Shown here in pieces: positions 34,202 to 44,852 of a DNA stretch of 64,000 nucleotides. Positions within the stretch are counted from its first letter, which is position 1, and each line of letters opens with the position of its first letter. The notes under the pieces were generated by a model. That model was not told the DNA's origin and searched no databases. It saw only the letters and a program-made list of their open reading frames with translations. The position numbers and the translations under genes were made by a program. Source of the stretch: Hofstenia miamia (Eukaryota; Xenacoelomorpha; Acoela); assembly GCA_004352715.1 (NCBI GenBank), contig SCFE01000082.1:1509554-1573553 (forward strand), in the 5' to 3' direction.

Positions 34202-36130
34202 TAAATCGAAAATCTACTAGAAAATATTGTAGAAATTATTTATTTTTAATTTCAGTTTCTTTTTAATCAACAAACAAATATTTTTTAGATTTTGAAACTC
34301 GATTGAATTCAGAATTTTCTTCAAAAAAAAATTTTAACTCAACTTGGCTCGTAAACCCTGTTCTATATTACCCGAATTTTATTGATCCAATTTAATAGTC
34401 CCATTAAATATCCCGGTCCCATGCGGTGCCAAACTCAACACCTATTTTGCCCTAAATATGCAAAATTATTAAAAACCCCGAAATATTGTATCCCATTTTT
34501 TGGGGCAAAGCCTATTAAACATCATGGGTTTATTTAGTTCCAATTCCAAAAAACCCACAAAATTATTCCCAATATTGTATTATACATGTTTATTACAAAT
34601 AAACTTGAAAAATACCATTAGAAGTATAAACATATTCGAAATGACAACTAAGTGTATGGGTCAATTTTATCCCAATATCAAATACCAATATCGGCACAAT
34701 TGACGTTTATAAAATAGATCGCGGAGACCAACAGGAATCCCTTGGAACTTTAGAATTTATGCAAAAAATCCTAAAGTACGTAAACAAAATAACTGTTTTT
34801 AGTACAGGTTGGATAGTTGCAAAGATCTGGAAGTTATGCTTTTTATATGGACAGAATTGAGAAATTGTTGGCAACATGGGGTTTGAAGAAATATCTACTT
34901 GGAAGAAAATTTTTGTTTGATACTACTACATATTCCTTATCAATCCGGCTTCTCTAAGCTCAAGTGAATTCAAAATTATCTACGAACTACTGTGCACCGA
35001 GAAAACCTGCAAGAAACGTTACATAAACTAGATTAGAGTTCTTTTATTAAGCACTAATATCATAGAACATAAAAGGTGCAGTAATTTGTTTACACGTAAA
35101 TTAAAAAACATCATAAAGCTCTGGCTCAATTGAACATTTTTATGATTAAAGGTCAAGATCGAACTTTCCTAAATCTCTTGAGACACATTGCGAACAATTG
35201 CTTTCTATTGGTAAACTTTTTGAGCACGTAGGTATTTTTTGAAATAATGATTCTTAGAATAAAATTTCATCATTGCATGAGTGCGCACAAACCATTGATG
35301 TGTGCATATCAAAGGTTTTCTACATTTTTTTAACATTCTTGGATAAATTTATTCAAAATGTGGGAAAAACAGGAGTGCTAGTAGATATGGGGTTAAGAAA
35401 TATATGGCTTTCGAAAATCATATAGTTTGTTGTACTATTAACTTTATAAATGTTTCATAGGAATGCCTTGCTTTGAGGAGACAATGGGCAAAATATCAAA
35501 AACTACAAATAAATAAATTTTGGTTATATATCAAAAATAAAACGTTAAAACTACATTCATATTTAACTAATCAATAAATTTCAATTAATTGACTTTTATT
35601 TTAGATCAACATTATATATATATATATATATATATATAGACAACAAATTTCCACATTGCAAAAAACATGCTTTAGCTACTTTACGTTATATTTTTATTAA
35701 AATCTAATAAAAATTCATTCCAATTGTATCGTAAACTGGAACACCGATGACACGACGGTTATAATCAATATATTAAAATTATTTTATTGTAAGATCACCT
35801 CTTTGTAAAATGAGAAGTAGGCTTTGTTGCAATGAAGGCAATTAAATGAAATACAAAAAATAATAAAATCCGCATTTTTTTTTCCATTTCTGTGTCATTT
35901 GTCAAGAAATTCAGCAACAAGTGTGTTTTTTTTCGACAATTTGTGTTCCTCACCTCAACTTTTAATTGCTTTGTTAAGGGATAGATGCATACCATGGACA
36001 GTTTTTGGCGAACCATGTTACGGGATTAACTCTTCTTAATGGTACAATGTAAGGAAAAGAACATTGAAAGATTTGTGCAGTTGCCTTACCTCTAGTTGTA
36101 ATTCGAAATGATGAATTTGACCGAAAACTT
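34202..36130. other. AT-rich intergenic sequence with (TA)n at about 35609-35639
   Basis: No supportable gene was found. Frames at 34500-34703 (+) and 35795-36016 (-) carry no motif. Confidence 0.45.
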
Positions 36131-36134
36131 TTGA

Positions 36135-36518
36135 TAAACAGCAGTGGCGTCACTGTAAATTTGGGGCTAGAACCCCAATTTTATGTATTAAATTTTTCAG
36201 TAACCGTTTTTGTGTATATCAGATACTTGTTAGTAAATATTTCGTACCTGCATTACTATTGCGCTTTCAAAATTGTCTAAAATCGTTAATGAATGATATT
36301 TTTTAATTTTGCGCCCCAATTTTAAATATGCATAAAATTACTTTATTATTTTGATATGTTCGGGCCCCAAAACGCTCCAAATTCCAAACTTGAGGCCAAA
36401 TTAGCTTAAAATTGCATATAAAAAGCTTTATTTCTATTCTTTGAGAATAAAAAGAATAAAAAAATAATTGGAATGTGGGAAGCCAGTGCGGCCGCACCCC
36501 TCCGGGGCGAAACTGATA
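36135..36518. mobile_element. Possible hAT-type MITE
   Basis: It starts near 36143 with CAGTGGCGTCACTGTAAAT and ends near 36510 with GGGGCGAAACTG (complement CAGTTTCGCCCC). The neighbouring 8-mers are ATAAACAG and ATAAGCTG (6 of 8). Paired words inside include GGGGCTAGAACCCCAATTTTA and GCGCCCCAATTTTAAATA. The evidence is suggestive only. Confidence 0.35.
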
Positions 36519-37969
36519 AGCTGGGCCGATATATGAATTAACATTGTTCGTATAAATAGATTACACGCTGTTCGTCTTTCATAATGTTGTACTGTTGTCT
36601 TTATGTAAATAATGCAAAGAAAATTTTGGTTTTCGGCAATTCATATGAAATGGACTAACCCATGTATGTAAATCAAAATGCATGAAATTCTCAAATACAT
36701 CTTTGTCGATTTTTTTTCAAATATAGGTTGAGAAGTTTATGGTTAATTTATGAATCGATTGTATTTACTAATAAGTAAGTGACGTATTATTAAATAAGAT
36801 TGAAGTTCTTATGATAATTCAAATGTATTGTATTTTTAATATTGTGCAAATATGCGACGTCATTTTACACAGTATATGATTTTATGCAGTTTCGGGTTTA
36901 GACAGTATTAACCTCCAAAATTTTGTTGGATGTGAATTGCCCCTGAAAATAAGTTTCATAAAAATATTGAAGTATAGTAAACAACTAATTTTTTATACAG
37001 TGCCAGGTCAACCCTATCTCTACAAGCATTAATTACACACCGTTGTGCTATGTTTTTACCAATTTTATCCACACCTGTGAAGAATTATTGAAAGCTCCTT
37101 ACATGATCATATCTATGGGTTTGTGCTAGAAATTATTCCTGTGCCTGAAGTACATACAAATACGAATTTTTTTCAATGTACACAAATTCGAATACATTAT
37201 GCTAAGACAATGAGGTGGTATCCAATGTCCATGGGAACAACAGCTACCCTAAAATATTTTGATTTTAATGAAGAATTGTTTGAGCCCCTTTCAGGGGAGT
37301 TTTGAAAAAAATATTATGATTATATAAAAAATTTTTAAACGCTTATTGCCCAAAAACTATTAAAACTATTCCCAATCTGAAAACATCGCGCACGGCACTC
37401 CTCAATGGGTTTGGGAAATTTTTGCACATATCAAAAAACAGACAAAGATCTTTCTTGATTCCATGGGCTCTATAAACATTATAAATACACGCACATCAGG
37501 AATGAGAGAATTTAAATCTTTTTCCAAGAAAACTTGTTAATCTTTTCAACAACCCCTGCCATAGCAATATGCTTTAATAGAAATTTTCAACATTGCATTA
37601 ATGTATGTTCCTCAATATGTGCCGCAAGATTGTCAAATTTGGTAATAGGCTTAGAGAAAATTCTCTGTAAATGTGGAAAAGCGGTTTGTTAAATATGTTA
37701 AGACATGACTTACAAAAATTGATTTGAAATTCTGAACGCTTAGTACATAAGACAATATATACGTATTGAACTCTTTTTTTGCTGGCATATCCAATATCTT
37801 AAACTAGTGTATTAAAATTAATGCAATGATACATAATATTTTCGAACAAAAATAAAATAATGATATATAATTATATCTTCCAAACTACATAAATATCAAA
37901 CAGTATATGAAAACAAATGAAATCAGTTCGTTATAATAGAGGAAGGAATTTTCGTAATGGTCATCACTT

Positions 37970-38003
<34 letters not shown>

Positions 38004-38107
38004 NNNNNNNNNNNNNNNNNNNNNNNNNNNNNNNNNNNNNNNNNNNNNNNNNNNNNNNNNNNNNNNNNNNNNNNNNNNNNNNNNNNNNNNNNNNNNNNNN
38101 NNNNNNN

Positions 38108-38138
<31 letters not shown>

Positions 38139-38860
38139 TCGTATTGCTTACTATTACTTTAAGCTGAAAAAAACACTTATTATTGCAGCAGGCAGATAAT
38201 TACTGAAAAGCGTTAACACAATGTTGAAATATTTTAGATTAGCATTCGTAATTCTGATTCACAAGGATTTTAAGCTGTTATATCCAAGGATCGTTCAAGA
38301 GTTAAGAGCTTGAAAAGCAACTAAAATTTTTTTCAGGATTTAAGAGCTTGAAAAATAGCACTAAAATCTTTTATTTATACTTTGTTATTTTTTAAAAAAC
38401 TAATTTGGTTAAAGTTTAAAAAATTATATTTGCAATATTTCAAAAATGCGAAGTAAAATCAAACTGCTAACTTCAAACATTCTCAAGCAAAAAATATATT
38501 TACATAAGTGATTCAATAAAATTACATTTTCTATAAATCCTACAAACATAATAAAAAGTTTATATAATAACTACATATATTTTATAAAAAACTTAAATGT
38601 GAATACATCATGAAAAAAGATAAATAAATACTCAAGTCATGTTAGCTAATTAAACAATAGCAAAATTCGGTACTTATTTACATAATTTGCTTTAGGAGTA
38701 TAATTTATGAATCACTTATTCAAAGACAGCAGGGACTTTTCCATATATATATATAAATAAATTAATAAATAAATTTTTATGAACATCTAAAAACTAACAA
38801 TATAGTAAACAATAGAAACTGCTTTAATTTCCAAACCTATCCTAAATAAAATATATCTTT
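36519..38860. other. AT-rich intergenic sequence with (TA)n tracts and a gap at 38004-38107
   Basis: Pure TA tracts run 37972-38003 and 38108-38136 on either side of 104 unknown bases. No gene motif was recognised elsewhere in this stretch; the short plus frame at 37123-37305 has no family match. Confidence 0.5.
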
Positions 38861-39179
38861 AAACTATCAAAATGCTAGATACACCTTCCTCTAAATCTGT
38901 AGAATACTTGGTTAATGATTATACCTCCGTTAAAAAAATGAAAAAATTTACAAATACAAAAACCCTTCCACATAAGGACAGGGCAGTATATTAAACCTTT
39001 GGATTTCAACATATTTGTGGATGAAAATTCTTAGGTACCATCAGTAATATACCACCACCTCTAAGCTTTGTAGAATTTTTAGGATCTTTATCCTTCCAAA
39101 ATATAGCATGGTATATAAAATGAGAAAAGATTTTCAAATATAAAAACCCTTCGATTACAGTACACAATTCTTTTCATCT

Positions 39180-40080
39180 CATTAAAGTGCCATGCTTTGG
39201 AAGAAGGCATTTAGGCAATCACATAATCAACAACAGTACTCTACTAGAACCACAGTCTAAAACTTTACTCAAGATATTGGGCATGATCCCAAAGACATTC
39301 TACAGAAACTTCAAAATATTAATGAAAGTCATGAACAGAAAAGCTATGTGAAAATTGCTTTACAAAAGCTCATTAAAATCAACCACTCATTTCAACTCAA
39401 ACTTTTAAGAAACTCATACCAAAGTAATCTCAACATCGACAGTGTACCGAGTACTTTGAAAAGGAGGGATCTGTAAAAAAACATGAGAAAAAGTGTCACT
39501 ATTGACACAAAAACAAATATACCGGTTAGCTTCTGTGAAACATATTTATCAGATGGATTTTTCAGAAATGTTTTCATAACTGATGAGTCCATGTTCCAGC
39601 TGTATAAAAACAACATTTCTCATTGATCTACAACAGCCTTTTAAGACATCTCCAAAATGTTTCCAAAAATTTATGGTTTGGGGTGCTTTGAGCTATAGAG
39701 GGTTTTCCCTAATATTTATGGAAGGATGTCCTGTAGACAGTTCAAAGCATACTGATATTTTAACAGAGCTTATCCCATGTGCAGAGTATTGTTATTGGTC
39801 AGGAAAGATATTTCAGCAAAATGGAGTGACCCCCATAAATCAAGACATACCCAAGACTTCTTCAAAGAAAACATCTGCAAATTTTGCTGTGACTTGCCAA
39901 ATCACCGGACCTTTCACCTATAGAAATTGTTAGGATAAGATTAAAGACAATGTGGAAAAAAAATTCCAAAAATATGCAAAAACTGAAGCAATATTTACTG
40001 GAGTCCAAAGAAAAAATTTTCCCGAGAAATGCAGAAAAATTTGATGAACTCAATTAAAAACAAACTTTTGAAATGCTTTC
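39180..40080 (+). pseudogene. Tc1-type transposase relic
   Basis: The plus strand at 39570 onward reads VFITDESMFQLYKNN (first catalytic Asp), then VWGALSYRGFSLIFMEGCPV (39670-39740), then DILTELIP, FQQNGVTP (39811; the second catalytic Asp is read as Asn). In another frame it reads AKSPDLSPIEIV (39896-39930; catalytic Glu, about 34 codons after the Asn, as in DD34E Tc1 elements). The tail has NAEKFDELN. Upstream, about 39180-39560 is too decayed to define the HTH. Frameshifts, stops and the D-to-N change show that it is inactive. Diverged repeats ending AAAAACCCTTC at 38893-38975 and 39061-39155 may be remnants of its subterminal repeats. Confidence 0.75.
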
Positions 40081-40084
40081 GCTC

Positions 40085-41284
40085 GAGAGGCAATGTTGTC
40101 TAATTTCTTTTCCATAAACTTATTGAAAACTTAATTTGCCATCGATTGATATAAATTTTGTTACTGTACGTGGTTTTTGTTCCTAAGAGATTGAAAAAAA
40201 TTGTTTCTCATTTTTTTGACAGAAACTATTCGACCAATGCTCTAACAGTTATATGGCTGCAAAATCTAATCTGAAAATTTGTAAACACATACGTAATCAA
40301 AAGTGTGTTAGAAAAGAATATTTTAAAACTGAATCATTCAATTTATCTATGTAATCTGAAATATTATATTACATTGATAAGGCAAGATTGGCAAAATGAA
40401 ATTTTCTGAAATTCTAATCTGTTATTTAGTACCAATGGCAAACGGGAATCGGCGAATATTTTTTGCGTATCCACATTTTTAATAATCTATGGAATTCAAT
40501 TATATTTCATTTAAAAGGGATCGTGATACGCGAAAATGTATTGAATACAATTATAGGTAGATCACTCTTATTATTAGAGAAATTGACAGCAACATGGCCT
40601 CGTATGCGGAAAAAGTAATTTTGAGCTCAAGATTTGCATGTGCAAAAATAAAATTTGCGTACCTAACACTATGTCACTCGACTTGAGGTAAAAGGAAAAC
40701 CTATTCACCCGGATTCTCAAACTTTTGGCCGGGCAGGGGTCTAACTGTGATATATACTTCCCCAAATTTTAAATCACCACGTTTATATTTTTGACTACAC
40801 CTCCACAGAGAGGTGTAGCAATCTCAATATATACTATAGTCGAAATATGTACATAGTTCTTTTAAGAGAATGGACTATCTTATAAGAGTCAGAGCAAATA
40901 TATTGCGCAATATATGTACACAAAAATCTACAAATTAACAAATGACAAAAAATAAAAACAAATAATTAAATACAAATTAATATGTACAATATATAATAAT
41001 ATAATCAATGTTTGAGTAAATGTTTGTGTAGGTGCTCAATGTTGAATGTATGTTTCGAATGCATGAAGTGTATTACCGTGCCCTAATGTTTGCTGTTTTA
41101 TTAGAAGAAATTGTTTCAATTTTTTTCTAAACTTTCTATGATTTTTTTCTATTCCACAATTTATTTGATATCTGATGAAAGCCATTATAATTTTTATCTA
41201 AACAAAAAATTTTGCGATCGCGGATTTAATTTAATATAGTCATTAAGGAAAAGGAGAGATGTTTGCAGAGATTTGAATTTAATT
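40085..41284. other. AT-rich intergenic sequence
   Basis: A CGGATTCTCAAACTTTTGGCC word at about 40709 resembles one end of Charlie-type hAT MITEs (GGTTCTCAAACT), but no second end was seen. Nothing else was recognised. Confidence 0.3.
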
Positions 41285-41631
41285 AAGATAGATAGCACAT
41301 GCAAATAAAATAGGGCCAAGTACAGTACCTTGGGTCACCTCACGGTCAGTCGTAACATAGCTTGATTTTTTACTGTTTAATATTACACGCTGCTGTCTTT
41401 TTTTTAATTCATTTTCATGATTCAATTAATTGAGTTAACACCAAAATTATAATTTATAAGCTTGTCTTGCAAGATATCGAAATTCATTGAATTGAATGCT
41501 TTACTTAAATCTAGTAATGCTATGCCCAGCACGAAAAGCAAATTGCTTATTGGATAAGATCTTTCAGATTTTAGGAATGCGTTTATTTGAACATAAGAAA
41601 ACACTGAATTGTATTTAACCATCCAATGCAT
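41285..41631 (-). pseudogene. LINE reverse transcriptase fragment
   Basis: The minus strand (41631 to 41422) reads IALLDLSKAFNSMNFDILQ, then DKLINYNFGV (RT motif A, first Asp). In a second frame, 41410 to 41285, it reads RQQRVILNSKKSSYVTTDRE and then VTQGTVLGPILFACAIYLN (motif B region). The catalytic xADD box is missing. The fragment begins 11 bases beyond the stop codon of the neighbouring minus-strand USP paralogue, so it has landed in that gene's 3' flank. Confidence 0.75.
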
Positions 41632-41642
41632 TAATTGAAAAA

Positions 41643-44015
41643 TTAATCCACGGGCATGGGTACAACAATTACTGGAATGTGAGAATTATGTACAACATAA
41701 TCTGAAACGCTTGCTAAGAGTGTACTTCGTATTTTGCTCAATCCCCGTGTGCCAGTGACAATACAGTCGTATGAGTTTTCCTTCGCATGCATGCAGATTG
41801 ATACACCAGAACTCAGAGTTTGGCAAACATGCACAAACTCAAACTTTGACAACCGATTAGCTTTGGCAATTTTTTCGTATTGCTCATTCAGTTTAACAGT
41901 TTGAACTTCTCTTTCCTGAAACATAATAGCCAAAATTAAAAGAAGGTACACCTCTTAATGTTTAAAAAAACTTACCTAGAATCTCTATGTAATATATGTT
42001 GCAGACGTGGAGTGATAATGAATGCAATTATTTATACAAATATATACATGTAAATTTGTTTTTCACGGGAAAGCTTTCAAATAGTATTTTCAAAAAATTT
42101 CAGATAAATTGGAGAATTTCATTAGGAGCATTCATTGAAGACATCGTAAGTTCCCAATCACAATGGATTGGGCCATATATCAAAAAACAGCCTTGAGAAT
42201 TCATTTAGAATTTTTGGCAAACATTGAAAATTTATTCCCAAATGTTTGGACTTTATTTTATCAATTTATTTAAAAATGAACACATTTTTGCAAATTACTA
42301 ACAGTTCATCAACCAAAAAGATTGTTGTATATTTTCTATATCAAAAATAATTTTAATTACATACCAAAAGTGAATTAATTTGCTCAAAATAAGGCCTGTG
42401 AGATCATGAAATGAATGCTGTTTGGCAAGATCAATAAACGCTTTGCACTATTAAACAGCAACATTGGGGATATTTTTTTCATAAAAAAAGATCAATGACA
42501 TATGAAATAGTAAACTGTTCGATAAAACCTCTGAAAGGAATTGATAATAGATACCTTCGCAGGTGATAATGAGCCCCGTCAGCATTTAAAATGGGATTCT
42601 CTCTCTAATGTACTGGGTGTGACAAAAGCAAAGCAAAATATGAAATTTAGATAAAACATGCATGTAAAACATTAAATTTTTATTTAAACAACTAAAAAGT
42701 CACTTCAATTCATGTTCGAATAGCAATTCAGTCATTGAAATAATTGTTATCACAGTTCAAACATTTCTGCAGCAGTGAAGGAACTGACTGGCACACTCCT
42801 TTCACAACTCACTGTCACTTGATTGTACATCGTCGGTGATAGCTGCAGTCAATTCATCGATTGTTTGAGGCTTTCTATTGCACACCAAGCCTTCCCGAAA
42901 GAAAAGAGTCCGGTGGGGTAATATCAGGCAAACGCGATGGGCATTCAATCCAACCACGCCTTCCCATCCACGAAGCTGGAAACCTTACATTCCAGTTTCG
43001 CAAATTTGTAATTACAATTTTTTATCTCTAAATAAGAAAAGTTGAAACATAGAAATCATCTGAAAAATGAATCAATCTAATTATAGATTTTTGAACGACC
43101 TTAAAAATGAGTCATTCCAAGATTTTCCTTTATATTTGTCACACTTGGTATTAACAGCTAATTGATGATGTTTCTCGCATTATTAGCATAAGTAAATTAA
43201 TTTCTTCCTATGCTCTGCATACTCAATGCTGAATGCAGTGAATGTATAAACTGATACACTCTGAACTCCAATTTTCAAAACATTAGTGCTTGGAATGAGC
43301 AGTAAGCATTAACCATTAAAAAATTGCCAGAATCCAAATTTTATAATAATTTGAAAATTATCTCAGAAAAACTTGTAAAATATGACAATCGTGATCTTAA
43401 AAATTAGTTGTAAAACTTTCCAAATGAATTTATAAAGAATGTGATTATTTAACACAACATTTACAAAAAAGTGCAGTATAACGCACGGATACGCGCATAC
43501 GGAATAACAGCCTGGTAGGGTTAAAGTAGAGCATGTTGAAAATTTTGGGTACAGGTAGAAATTCCAACTGAAACTTCATGTTTTTAAAATTCTGAATTTA
43601 ATACATATTTCTCGGTTTTTTAAAATTGTACTTCAGGTGGAGAATGGTACCTATGGTACAGAGAGTTCGGATGTAGCGTAGAGCATTCAAAGTTGCTTAT
43701 TTAAAATCTTTAGAGGCAACCCAGTGCAAATATGATTGAAATTTTGACATTAGAAATATAAATTATTGCTTTTGCATCAAAACAATTTTGTAGAAATAAT
43801 TTTCAGGTACTGGTTGCAAATCCATAAGGCAAATATAAGGAGAAATTAAAACAACCTTTTTTGTCGTCATCATCCCCTGTTCCTCTAATCATATCATAGA
43901 CGGGAAGATTGTGATCAGCTTCCCCAGCAAAAAACAGCACAACTCTATTTTCAGGCTTGTGGTACATTTTGATATAGAAATCAAAAACATGCTCGCTTTG
44001 TGGGCTTCCATCTAC
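41643..44015 (-). pseudogene. Second universal stress protein gene, diverged and probably damaged
   Basis: Exon 1 homology covers about 44015-43857 (YCVDGSPQSEHVFDFYIKMY, then ENRVVLFFAGE) and ends with an acidic DDDDKK. Exon 2 is 41915-41643, with acceptor TATGTTTCAG, and encodes 90 residues ending IPVIVVPMPVD. The intron sits where the plus-strand USP has its own. Three things are odd. The first residues and ATG are absent and the 5' flank is a dispersed repeat. The A6 run before the exon 1 donor puts the exon in phase 1 while exon 2 needs phase 0, a one-base discrepancy. The ATP-binding signature reads G-x2-G-x9-A-S, with Ala for the third Gly. Exon 2 itself has no stop. It could be a pseudogene, or a real gene with an assembly error and an unfound 5' exon. 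Confidence 0.65.
42609..43152 (-). mobile_element. Internally deleted mariner-like element with TIRs and TA target
   Basis: The left end at 42611 is TACTGGGTGTGACAAA and the right end (to 43150) is TTTGTCACACTTGGTA, its imperfect complement, with TA at both ends. On the minus strand, about 43000-42790 encodes MGRRGWIECPSRLPDITPPD, then SFLSGRLGVQ. This corresponds to the mariner block around the third catalytic Asp (usual ...EWPPRSPDLTPLDFFLWG). At about 540 bp it lacks most of the transposase. It lies inside the intron of the minus-strand USP gene. Confidence 0.75.
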
Positions 44016-44044
44016 ACAGTAAGCATAAATAATATGTCCCACAA

Positions 44045-44180
44045 TATTTGAGTCAGAGTTGGAAGTGGGACGGATTTTTGCGAACTGTCTTGTCTCGCCC
44101 CATAGAATTTTTGCCCTGTCCCAAATCCACGTGTTAACATCTGCCCCACATTGCTCCACCTTTCATATAACTATTATATT
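44045..44180. repeat. Dispersed repeat, second copy at about 15350-15490
   Basis: Positions 44130-44165 (CACGTGTTAACATCTGCCCCA, then CATTGCTCCACCTTTC) align with 15460-15495 (CACATGTTGACATCAGCCCCA, then TATTGTCCCACTCTTT). Weaker similarity extends about 80 bases to the left in both copies. This copy abuts exon 1 of the minus-strand USP gene. The family was not identified; it may be the end of a DNA transposon. Confidence 0.6.
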
Positions 44181-44804
44181 TCTAGTAAAACACAATTTTT
44201 ATATTTGTGCCCAGAAAGTGCTTTACCAGTCATGTCTAAATAATAACAGATATTTAGAATGTTGTGTTTATATACACAACAACAATATTCAGGGACGCCA
44301 TCTAAGCTATATTTTTTATTGGTTGTAAGTAAGTAATACAATTTACAGCAATATGCACGTGTGTAAATGCGTATAAACTAGTATTTTAATATTTTTAAAG
44401 TAACCAGTGAATTATTGTCACTACTGAATATTACAAATTATGCTGCTTAATTGAATGCTTCAGCATATATTTTTCCAATATTTGCTGCAAAAAATGATCC
44501 TGCATTTATTGAAATAGGCTTTAAGTCAGTGAAGTAGCAAGAGGGCGTACTAATAAATTTCGTAATATATGCAAATTACATTTTGTTTGAATGCGGTAGG
44601 AAATTGCATCCGTAAATATTTAAGGGACTGCGGTTCTATTTGAAGCCATAAGTAAACAATTACGCTTAGATAGTGGTAAGTCGCAAGTTTTACTTTTTAC
44701 TCTTCAATTTTCAAATACCACAAATTTGGATTTTTTGGCAAAAATATTGGCCCAATTATACACATCGACTTGTATCAACTGAGAGAAAAAGTAATTGGAT
44801 TATT

Positions 44805-44852
44805 CAGACTATCGATTTTTATCAGTTGATAAACTGAAAAATCGATAGTCTG
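44805..44852. other. Perfect 16-bp stem hairpin
   Basis: CAGACTATCGATTTTT (44805-44820) pairs exactly with AAAAATCGATAGTCTG (44837-44852). Between them CAGTT-GATA-AACTG forms a second inner stem with an AT bulge. The 48-base structure could be a foldback repeat remnant. It seems short for an animal pre-miRNA. Confidence 0.75.
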
